A DNA stretch of 64,000 nt from Streptomyces spinosisporus (lineage in GTDB: Bacteria > Actinomycetota > Actinomycetes > Streptomycetales > Streptomycetaceae). Shown in pieces: positions 1-6,429 of the stretch. The stretch lies in contig NZ_JALDAX010000005.1 of NCBI RefSeq assembly GCF_022698145.1, positions 310,001 to 374,000 of the forward strand. Direction: 5' to 3'. The stretch's first letter is position 1. Each line of letters starts with the position of its first letter. The position numbers were made by a program, and so were the translations under genes. The notes beneath the pieces were generated by a model. The model was not told the DNA's origin and did not search any database. It worked only from the letters and a program-made list of their open reading frames with translations.

Positions 1-302
1 GCCGTCCCGGTCGTCGCACCGGTCTCCGCCTGCGCCAGCTCGGCGTAGGGCCCGAAGCGGCTGCCGATGATCTCCGCCGCCCGGCCGAGCACTGCCGCCC
101 GCTCCTCCGGTGACGTCCTCGACCACGGCCCGAAGGCCTCGCGGGCCGCGGCACACGCCGCGTGCACCTGATCCCGCGAGGCCTCCGGGGCCCAGCCGAC
201 GGTCTCCTCGCTCGCCGGGTCGACCACGGCGTAGTGCCCGCCGTCCGGCTCGACCCACGCACCCCCGACGAACAGCCGCTGCCCGTCGGCCGCTCCGCTC
301 AC
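1..302 (-). CDS. Aldehyde dehydrogenase, N-terminal part (runs off the window)
   Basis: The reverse strand from a GTG at 302 reads as the first 100 residues of an NAD(P)-dependent aldehyde dehydrogenase. It shows the family's opening LFVGGAW, then VDPASEE, then a helix with AREAFGPWS followed by ERAAVLGRAAEII, and later LAQAETG. These are the usual landmarks before the Rossmann domain. The catalytic cysteine lies beyond the edge, so activity cannot be judged. The GTG overlaps the TGA of the preceding amidohydrolase (GTGA), which indicates translational coupling. It is therefore the third gene of the operon that starts at 3163 and carries the CTGACGG-type operators. It probably oxidises an aldehyde intermediate of that pathway; this role is inferred from position. 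Confidence 0.85.
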   Translation of the reverse strand, partial: MSGAADGQRLFVGGAWVEPDGGHYAVVDPASEETVGWAPEASRDQVHAACAAAREAFGPWSRTSPEERAAVLGRAAEIIGSRFGPYAELAQAETGATTGT

Positions 303-2029
303 CGGGTGCTCACCGTCCTCGTGTCCCGCCCGGACCTGAGCACCCTGCCCGGTACGGCACCGCTCACCACGTCGTCCCGGATCGCCTCGGTGCCGTTGAC
401 CCACACGGCCCGTATCCCGATCGCCTTGGCGTCGAGCCGCGGACTGTCACCCGGCAGGTCGTGCACCAGGGTGGCCTGGCCCGCGTCGATCCGCTCCGGG
501 TCGAAGAGCACCAGGTCCGCATGGAAGCCCTCCTGGACACGGCCGCGCTCGCGCAGCCCGAACAGCTGCGCCGGGTCGTCGGTGAGCATCTTGACGGCCT
601 GTTCGAGACCGACCAGCTTGCGGCGGCGCAGACAGTCGCCGAGGAAGCGCGTCGTGTACGGCGCCCCACACATGCGGTCCAGATGCGCGCCCGCGTCGGA
701 CCCGCCGAGCATCACGTCCTCGTGCTGCCAGGTCTCCGCCCGCAGCGCCCAGGACGCCGGGTCGTTGTCGGTGGGCATCGGCCACAGGACCGTACGCAGA
801 TCGTCGGCGGCGCAGATCTCGACCAGGCAGTGGAAGGGGTCCTGGCCACGCTCCTGTGCTATGTCACGTACCACCCGCCCGGTCAGCCCGGCGTTCGCCT
901 CGCTGTAGGTGTCGCCGATGACGTACCGCCCGAAGTTGGCGAGCCGCCGGAAGACGCCCGCCTCCTTCGACTCGGCGCGCCGCAGCATCTCGGCGCGTAC
1001 GTCGGCGTCGCGCAGCTTGGCGATGCGCTCCGGGACCGGCAGCGCGAGGATCGGGCCCCAGCCGGGTATCAGGTTCAGCGCGCAGAACGTGCCGAGCGAC
1101 ATGTTCATCGGCGTGAGGATCGGCATGGTCAGCGCGACGACCCGGCCGCCCGCCTTGCGCGCCCGCTCGCTCGCGAACAGCTGCCGGGGCACCCGCTCGG
1201 GGACGGCCGCGTCGATGGTCAGCACGTTCCAGTTCAGGGGCCGCCCGGCGGCGGCGCTCATCTCCGCGAACAGCTCGATCTCCGCGTCGCTGAACTGGTC
1301 CAGGCAGCCGGCGACGATCGCCTCGATCTGCGTGCCCTCGTGCTCACCGACGGCCCGCGAGAGCGCGAGCAGCTCCGCGGGTTTCGCATGCCGCGAGGCC
1401 ACGGGCTGTCCGTCGCCGTCCGAATGGGTGGAGGACTGCGTGGTGGAGAACCCCCACGCACCGGCATCCATGGCCTCGTGCAACAGCCGTACGATCTCGG
1501 CGAGTTGCTCCTCACTGGGCTGCCCACCGACGGCGTCGGGCCCCATCACATACCGCCGCAGCGCGCAATGCCCCACCATGAACCCGGCGTTGACGGCGAT
1601 CCGCCCCTCAAGGGCGTCCAGATACTCCCCGAACGCATTCCAACTCCACGGCGCCCCCTCCTCCAGCGCCACCAGCGACATCCCCTCCACCCGGGACATC
1701 ATCCGCCGCGTGTAGTCGGCGTCCTCGGGGCGGGACGGATTCAAGGGCGCGAGCGTGAACCCGCAGTTGCCCGCGGCCACGGTCGTCACTCCGTGGTTCA
1801 GGGAGGGCGTGGCATACGGATCCCAGAAGAGCTGGGCGTCGTAGTGCGTGTGGGGGTCGACGAACCCGGGGGCGAGGACCATCCCCGACGCGTCCTCGGA
1901 ACTGCGCGCCTCCTCGGCGACAGCCCCGACAACAGCGATCCGCCCGTCCCGGATACCGACGTCGGCGACGAATCCGGGCGCCCCGGTCCCGTCAACAACC
2001 GTCGCCCCTTTGATGACGTGATCAAGCAT
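299..2029 (-). CDS. N-acyl-D-amino-acid deacylase-type amidohydrolase
   Basis: This is a 576-residue metal-dependent hydrolase of the D-aminoacylase branch of the amidohydrolase superfamily. The N-terminal small beta domain reads DHVIKGATVVDGTG, followed by the metal-binding GFVDPHTHYDAQ around residue 58. NHGVTTVAAGNCGF comes next, the GNCG loop being typical of D-aminoacylases. The late GGSDAGAHLDRM carries the catalytic aspartate, and the C-terminal domain closes with a DADLVLFD-type strand (HADLVLFDPERI). Length fits the family. In catabolic clusters such proteins are often hydrolases of unknown cyclic amides or lactones, so the D-amino-acid substrate should not be assumed. It lies 15 bp after the luciferase-like gene and overlaps the aldehyde dehydrogenase start. 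Confidence 0.85.
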   Translation of the reverse strand: MLDHVIKGATVVDGTGAPGFVADVGIRDGRIAVVGAVAEEARSSEDASGMVLAPGFVDPHTHYDAQLFWDPYATPSLNHGVTTVAAGNCGFTLAPLNPSRPEDADYTRRMMSRVEGMSLVALEEGAPWSWNAFGEYLDALEGRIAVNAGFMVGHCALRRYVMGPDAVGGQPSEEQLAEIVRLLHEAMDAGAWGFSTTQSSTHSDGDGQPVASRHAKPAELLALSRAVGEHEGTQIEAIVAGCLDQFSDAEIELFAEMSAAAGRPLNWNVLTIDAAVPERVPRQLFASERARKAGGRVVALTMPILTPMNMSLGTFCALNLIPGWGPILALPVPERIAKLRDADVRAEMLRRAESKEAGVFRRLANFGRYVIGDTYSEANAGLTGRVVRDIAQERGQDPFHCLVEICAADDLRTVLWPMPTDNDPASWALRAETWQHEDVMLGGSDAGAHLDRMCGAPYTTRFLGDCLRRRKLVGLEQAVKMLTDDPAQLFGLRERGRVQEGFHADLVLFDPERIDAGQATLVHDLPGDSPRLDAKAIGIRAVWVNGTEAIRDDVVSGAVPGRVLRSGRDTRTVSTR

Positions 2030-2044
2030 GGAACGTGACCCCCC

Positions 2045-3163
2045 TCAGACTGCCTGGCGGAACCGCGAAGTCCGATGCACGGGATCCGTATCGATCTTCG
2101 GAATCACGTGCTCCCCGATCAACCGGATCGTCTGCAACGTCTCCTCCTTCGGCACCCCCACCGGCAGCCCGAAGCTCAACTGATCCGCCCCCGCCTGCTC
2201 CCACCGCTTGCACTGCCGCGTCACCTCGTCCGGATCGCCGCAGATCAACAGCTCCTCCTCGATCAGCAGCTCCACGAACTCCGCGTTGTACTCGGGCAGC
2301 GTCTCCGGCCACACCGGGAAACCCTCGGGCCGCGGGAAGGTGTCGTGGTACCGGAACACCAGGGACGGCAGATAGTGCAACCCACCCCGCACCGCGATAT
2401 CGACGGCCTCCGCGTGCGTCGGCGCGCAGATCGCCGTCGTCGTCACCATGACGTTGTCGTTGACGAAGTCGCCGATGGGCTCGGCGTTCACGATGGCCGT
2501 CTTGTACTGCTCCAGCACCCACTCCATGTCGGAGACCTTCTGGATGCTGAAGCCGAGGACCCCGAGCCCCTTCTTCGCGGCCATCGCGTACGAGGGCGGC
2601 GACCCGGCGGCGTACCACATCGCGGGGTGCGACTTCCCGTACGGCTTCGGCAGGACCTTGCGCGGCGGCAGCTGCCAGTGCTTGCCCTGGAAGCCGGCGT
2701 ACTCGTCCTGGAGCCACATCTTCGGGAACTCGGCGATCGTCTCCTCCCAGATCTCCTTGGTGTAGTTCATGTCGGTCACGCCCGGTATGAACCCGAGGAT
2801 CTCGTGCGACCCGGCCCCGCGCCCGCTGCCGAACTCGAAGCGGTTGCCGGTGAGGTGGTCGAGCATGGCGACCTTCTCGGCCACCTTCACCGGGTGGTTG
2901 ACCTGGGCGAGCGGATTGAAGATGCCGGAGCCCAGATGGATCCGGTCGGTCGCGTGCGCGAGATAGCCCAGGAAGACGTCGTTCGCGGAGAGGTGCGAGT
3001 ACTCCTCCAGGAAGTGGTGCTCGGAGGCCCAGGCGTACTTGAAGCCGGACTTGTCCGCCTGGATGACGTACTCGGTCTCCTCCATCAGCGCCTTGTGCTC
3101 GGCGAGCGGATCGGTCTCGGCGCGCTTGCCCACGTATCCCTGTACAAAGAGCCCGAATTCCAA
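2045..3163 (-). CDS. LLM-class flavin-dependent oxidoreductase (luciferase-like)
   Basis: This 372-residue TIM-barrel protein belongs to the bacterial luciferase/F420 oxidoreductase superfamily. It begins MEFGLFVQGYVGK and has the SEHHF motif near residue 48, typical of FMN-dependent luciferase-like monooxygenases. HLGSGIFNPLAQVNHPVKVAEKVA follows in pieces, then DHLTGNRFEFGSGRG, the phosphate-binding part of the barrel. It is the first gene of the reverse operon 3163 to beyond 1. Two palindromic operators lie directly upstream (3187-3201 and 3249-3263). It could be an FMN monooxygenase needing a flavin reductase such as the one at 32762, or an F420 enzyme. The SEHHF signature favours FMN, but this is not decisive. 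Confidence 0.85.
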   Translation of the reverse strand: MEFGLFVQGYVGKRAETDPLAEHKALMEETEYVIQADKSGFKYAWASEHHFLEEYSHLSANDVFLGYLAHATDRIHLGSGIFNPLAQVNHPVKVAEKVAMLDHLTGNRFEFGSGRGAGSHEILGFIPGVTDMNYTKEIWEETIAEFPKMWLQDEYAGFQGKHWQLPPRKVLPKPYGKSHPAMWYAAGSPPSYAMAAKKGLGVLGFSIQKVSDMEWVLEQYKTAIVNAEPIGDFVNDNVMVTTTAICAPTHAEAVDIAVRGGLHYLPSLVFRYHDTFPRPEGFPVWPETLPEYNAEFVELLIEEELLICGDPDEVTRQCKRWEQAGADQLSFGLPVGVPKEETLQTIRLIGEHVIPKIDTDPVHRTSRFRQAV

Positions 3164-3186
3164 GGCGGGTCACCATCCCTACGTTC

Positions 3187-3201
3187 CTGACGCACCGTCA
3201 G
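3187..3201. promoter_or_regulatory. Palindromic operator, copy 1 (CTGACGCACCGTCAG)
   Basis: A 7-1-7 inverted repeat 24 bp upstream of the luciferase-like start at 3163. It deviates from CTGACGGNCCGTCAG only at the seventh base (C for G). The same sequence core recurs before eight other promoters in the window. It probably binds the repressor of the catabolic regulon. Confidence 0.75.
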
Positions 3202-3248
3202 ATTCTCTGCCGCCGAACTGTTGCACCGCCCGCATGCACCGTCAATAG

Positions 3249-3263
3249 CTGACGGCCAGTCAG
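3249..3263. promoter_or_regulatory. Palindromic operator, copy 2 (CTGACGGCCAGTCAG)
   Basis: The second 7-1-7 palindrome in the same intergenic region, 62 bp from copy 1 and 8 bp beyond the stop of the SDR gene. One position of the right arm departs from consensus. Two sites in one promoter suggest cooperative control of the 3163 operon, and also show that this operon has its own promoter separate from the genes upstream. Confidence 0.7.
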
Positions 3264-3270
3264 ATACGGG

Positions 3271-4041
3271 TCAGATCACCGAGACCCCCGCCAGCCAGCC
3301 CCCGTCGATCACGAACGGCTGCCCGGTGATGTAGGAGGAGTCGTCGCTGGTGAGGAAGAGGGCGAGGCGGGCCACCTCCTCCGGGCGCCCGATCCGGCCG
3401 AGCGGCACGAGCTTGCGGTACAGCTCGTCCAGCGCCCGGCTCATGCCCTCCGCGTCCGCGGTCGGGTCCAGCTGGGCCGGGTTGGACATCGCGGTGTCGA
3501 TGGCGCCGGGGCACATCGCGTTGACCCGGATGCGCCGGTCGGCGAGTTCCAGTGCGGCTACGCGGGTCAGGCCCAGGATGGCGTGCTTGGTGGCGGCGTA
3601 GGAGCCCACCGCCGCCATGCCGGTCACGGCCGTGTAGGAGGCGGTGTTGACGATGGTGCCGCCGTCCTCCATCACCGGCGCCACGGTCTTGATGCCGAGG
3701 AAGCAGCCGACCTGGTTGACCTGTACGACCTGCATGAACTCGTCGAGGGGCGTGTCGAGCAGGGAGTTGAAGCGCAGGATGCCCGCGTTGTTGACCAGGC
3801 CGTCGATGCGGCCGTGGGCGTCCTTGACGGTGTTCACCGCCGACTGCCACTGGTCCTCGTGGCGCACGTCCAGGTGGACGTAGCGGGCGCCCAGTTCCTC
3901 GGCGAGCGCCCCGCCCTGCTCGTCCAGGACGTCGGCGACCACGACCTCGGCCCCCTCCACCGCGAACAGACGGGCCTCCTGCTCCCCCTGTCCGCGCGCC
4001 GCCCCGGTGACGATCACGACGCGTCCGTCCAGCTTGCCCAT
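3271..4041 (-). CDS. SDR family oxidoreductase
   Basis: A 256-residue classical short-chain dehydrogenase. It has the cofactor loop TGAARGQG near residue 13, an acidic residue at the end of beta-2 (VVADVLDEQ) that favours NAD over NADP, the VNNAGIL motif, the serine strand IVNTASYTAV, and the active-site Y-x3-K in SYAATKH. The C-terminal ITGQPFVIDGGW is typical. The ATG at 4041 is chosen because GAGGAG lies a few bases before it; an upstream in-frame extension would run into the preceding gene. It is the last gene of the operon led by the amidohydrolase at 6219, only 10 bp after the LLM gene. It probably oxidises a hydroxy intermediate of the shared pathway. Confidence 0.88.
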   Translation of the reverse strand: MGKLDGRVVIVTGAARGQGEQEARLFAVEGAEVVVADVLDEQGGALAEELGARYVHLDVRHEDQWQSAVNTVKDAHGRIDGLVNNAGILRFNSLLDTPLDEFMQVVQVNQVGCFLGIKTVAPVMEDGGTIVNTASYTAVTGMAAVGSYAATKHAILGLTRVAALELADRRIRVNAMCPGAIDTAMSNPAQLDPTADAEGMSRALDELYRKLVPLGRIGRPEEVARLALFLTSDDSSYITGQPFVIDGGWLAGVSVI

Positions 4042-4051
4042 GCCGTACTCC

Positions 4052-4978
4052 TCAGAGGTCGGGCGCCACGTCGGCGCCGAACGCGGCGATCTGGTCGATG
4101 AGTTCACTGCGGGCGCGGCTGCGGAACCGCACCTGGATCTGGTCCACGCCCATCGCACGGTACGCCCGCAGGGACTCGGCGAGCCGCTCCGGGGAGCCGG
4201 TCAGGGTGCGGCGTCCGACGTCCCAGGCGGGCTTGCCGACGTACAGGGGCTCGGTGATGGCCCCGACGGTGATCGGCTCCTCGACACCGGCCTCCTCGCG
4301 CAGCCGTTTCAGCTTGGCGATCTGGGCGGGCAGCCGGTCGCGCGGGTCGCCCTGGGGCAGCCAGCCGTCGCCCTTGAGCGCGGCCCGGCGCACGGCGGCG
4401 GGCGAGGAGCCGCCCACCCACAGCGGGACCTTCTCCTGGGCCGGCCTCGGTCGCTGGCCGAGCCCCTCGAAGTCGTAGAGCTTGCCGTGGTGTTCGGGGA
4501 ACTCCTGCGGGCCGAGGGCGGCGCGCAGGGCGTCGATGCACTCGTCGAGCACGGCGCCGCGCCGCTCGAAGTCGGCGCCGAGGACCTCGAACTCCTCCTT
4601 CACATGCCCGGCGCCCACGCCCAGGATCAGCCGTCCCGAGCTGAGGTGGTCGACCGTCGCGTACTGCTTGGCGCTGATCAGCGGATGCCGCAGCCCCACG
4701 ACCGCGACATGGCTGAGCAGCCGTACCCGCTCGGTGACGCCCGCCAGGAAGCCGAGGGTGGCCACGGGGTCGTACCAGACGGTGCTCATGGCGGAGGCGA
4801 GCCTGTGCGGGATGGCGACGTGGTCGCAGGTGGCCACGTAGTCGAACCCGGCGCGTTCGGCGGCGCGGGCGATCTCCACCAGGTCGGCGGGCCCGGCCCG
4901 GTCCTCCCAGCCCTCGGCGTAGATGGTGCTCTGGGACTGGACGGGCAGCTGCATCCCGTACACGAGTCCGGCGCTCAC
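4052..4978 (-). CDS. LLM-class F420-dependent oxidoreductase
   Basis: This 308-residue luciferase-like TIM barrel starts at a GTG overlapping the stop of the amidohydrolase (GTGA). A later ATG eight codons in is an alternative. Typical F420-type features are the CDHVAIP segment (where FMN luciferases have EHH), DPVATLGFLAGVTERVRL in pieces, GLRHPL, LSSGRLILGVGAG, and VPLWVGGSSPAAVRRAA near residue 170, followed by DGWLP. These match mycobacterial F420-dependent reductases and dehydrogenases. It sits between an amidohydrolase and an SDR in one coupled operon. Its substrate is unknown. A hydride transfer to or from a cyclic intermediate is a reasonable guess. Confidence 0.85.
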   Translation of the reverse strand: MSAGLVYGMQLPVQSQSTIYAEGWEDRAGPADLVEIARAAERAGFDYVATCDHVAIPHRLASAMSTVWYDPVATLGFLAGVTERVRLLSHVAVVGLRHPLISAKQYATVDHLSSGRLILGVGAGHVKEEFEVLGADFERRGAVLDECIDALRAALGPQEFPEHHGKLYDFEGLGQRPRPAQEKVPLWVGGSSPAAVRRAALKGDGWLPQGDPRDRLPAQIAKLKRLREEAGVEEPITVGAITEPLYVGKPAWDVGRRTLTGSPERLAESLRAYRAMGVDQIQVRFRSRARSELIDQIAAFGADVAPDL

Positions 4979-6219
4979 CGCGGCCCGCTCCACAGCCCGT
5001 CCTCGGTGAGCCCGAGCAGGTCGATGGCGTTGCCCCGCACGATCCGCTCCACGACGTCCGGCGCCAGGTGGCCCATCTGTGCCTCGCCGACCTCGCGGGA
5101 CTTGGGCCAGGTGGAGTCGGAGTGCGGGTAGTCGGTCTCGTACAGGACGTTGGCGAGGCCGATGGCGTCGAGGTTCTTCAGGCCGAAGGCGTCGTCGAAG
5201 AAGCAGCCGTAGACGTGCTCGGCGAACAGCTCGGACGGAGGTCGGTGGACCTTGTCGGCGACGCCGCCCCAGCCGCGGTTCTCCTCCCAGACGACGTCGG
5301 CGCGCTCCAGGATGTAGGGGATCCAGCCGATCTGGCCCTCGGCGTACATCACCTTGAGTTCGGGGAAGCGCTCGAACTTGCCGCTCATCAGCCAGTCGAC
5401 CATGGAGAAGCAGCAGTTGGCGAAGGTGATCGTGGAACCGACCGCGGGCGGTGCGTCCTTGGAGGTCGAGGGCATACGGCTGCTGGAGCCGATGTGCATG
5501 GCGACGACCGTGCCGGTCTCCGCGCAGGCGGCGAGGAAAGGGTCCCAGTCGTCGCCGTGGATGGAGGGCAGGCCCAGGTAGGGCGGTATCTCGGAGAAGG
5601 CGACCGCGCGGACGCCGCGGGCCGCGTTGCGCCGCACCTCCGCCGCCGCGAGTTCGGGGTCCCACAGCGGGATGAGCGTGAGCGGTATCAGCCGGCCCTG
5701 CGCGTCGGGGCCGCACCACTCCTCCACCATCCAGTCGTTGTACGCCTGCACGCACAGCAGCCCGAGCTCGTGGTCCTTGGCCTCGGTGAAGGTCTGGCCG
5801 CAGAAGCGCGGGAAGGTCGGGAAGCAGACGGCGGACTGGACGTGGTTGACGTCCATGTCGGCCAGGCGCTGCGGCACGTCGAAGGAGCCGGGCCGCATCT
5901 GCTCGTAGGTGATGATCTCCAGTTTGATGTCGTCCCTGCTGTAGCCGACCGCCGTGTCCAGGCGGGTCAGGGGCCGGTGCAGGTCCTCGTAGACCCACCA
6001 GTCGCCGATGGGGCCGTCGTCGCCGGGCCTGCCCATGACCGGCCTGAACCGACCGCCCAGGAAGGTCATTTCCTTCAGCGGCGCGCGGACGATGCGCGGC
6101 CCGGTGTCCTGGTACTTCTTCGGCAGCCGGCTGCTCCAGACGTCGGCCGGCTCAACGGTGTGGTCGTCGACGGAGATGATCAGGGGAAACGTGGCCTGGT
6201 TGCTGGGTTGGGTGTCCAT
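4975..6219 (-). CDS. Amidohydrolase (amidohydro_2 / ACMSD-like), first paralog
   Basis: A TIM-barrel metal hydrolase of about 414 residues. The N-terminal ISVDDHTVEP supplies the first metal ligands, MHIGSSSRMP a mid-barrel histidine, and YETDYPHSDS the late aspartate. FCGQTF and YNDWMVEEW are shared with the paralog at 46299. Members of this subfamily carry out decarboxylation or hydrolysis of cyclic or dicarboxylic intermediates, and the fold does not show which. The ATG at 6219 is preferred; a GTG three codons upstream (6228) is possible. It heads the operon amidohydrolase - F420 LLM - SDR, and its promoter carries a perfect copy of the palindromic operator. Confidence 0.85.
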   Translation of the reverse strand: MDTQPSNQATFPLIISVDDHTVEPADVWSSRLPKKYQDTGPRIVRAPLKEMTFLGGRFRPVMGRPGDDGPIGDWWVYEDLHRPLTRLDTAVGYSRDDIKLEIITYEQMRPGSFDVPQRLADMDVNHVQSAVCFPTFPRFCGQTFTEAKDHELGLLCVQAYNDWMVEEWCGPDAQGRLIPLTLIPLWDPELAAAEVRRNAARGVRAVAFSEIPPYLGLPSIHGDDWDPFLAACAETGTVVAMHIGSSSRMPSTSKDAPPAVGSTITFANCCFSMVDWLMSGKFERFPELKVMYAEGQIGWIPYILERADVVWEENRGWGGVADKVHRPPSELFAEHVYGCFFDDAFGLKNLDAIGLANVLYETDYPHSDSTWPKSREVGEAQMGHLAPDVVERIVRGNAIDLLGLTEDGLWSGPR

Positions 6220-6240
6220 GGCGGCCACGGTAGCGCTGAT

Positions 6241-6255
6241 CTGACGGTCCGTCAG
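6241..6255. promoter_or_regulatory. Palindromic operator, copy 3 (CTGACGGTCCGTCAG, perfect)
   Basis: A perfect 7-1-7 palindrome 22 bp upstream of the amidohydrolase start. It also lies in the 5' region of the divergent afsR gene, about 175 bp before its start. Control of the amidohydrolase operon is expected. An effect on afsR is possible but not shown by the sequence. Confidence 0.8.
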
Positions 6256-6429
6256 CTATGCGGTTGGGGGGATCTTGTTGCTCGGGTCTGTCCGGAAGTG
6301 TGCGAAGACCAGGTGAGGGCCCTGTGATATCCAGCGCGTCTGGCTGTGAGCGCGCTCTCCACAGCTGACGCATCGGCCATGGACAAGGCAGACTGACGGA
6401 GTTGCTCGACTGGTCTGAGGGGAACGGCG

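Noticed and set aside
110..2038. A 642-codon forward reading frame opposite the amidohydrolase
   Set aside because: It is rich in P, R, H and G with no domain, while the reverse strand has full amidohydrolase motifs. A typical shadow frame of high-GC DNA.
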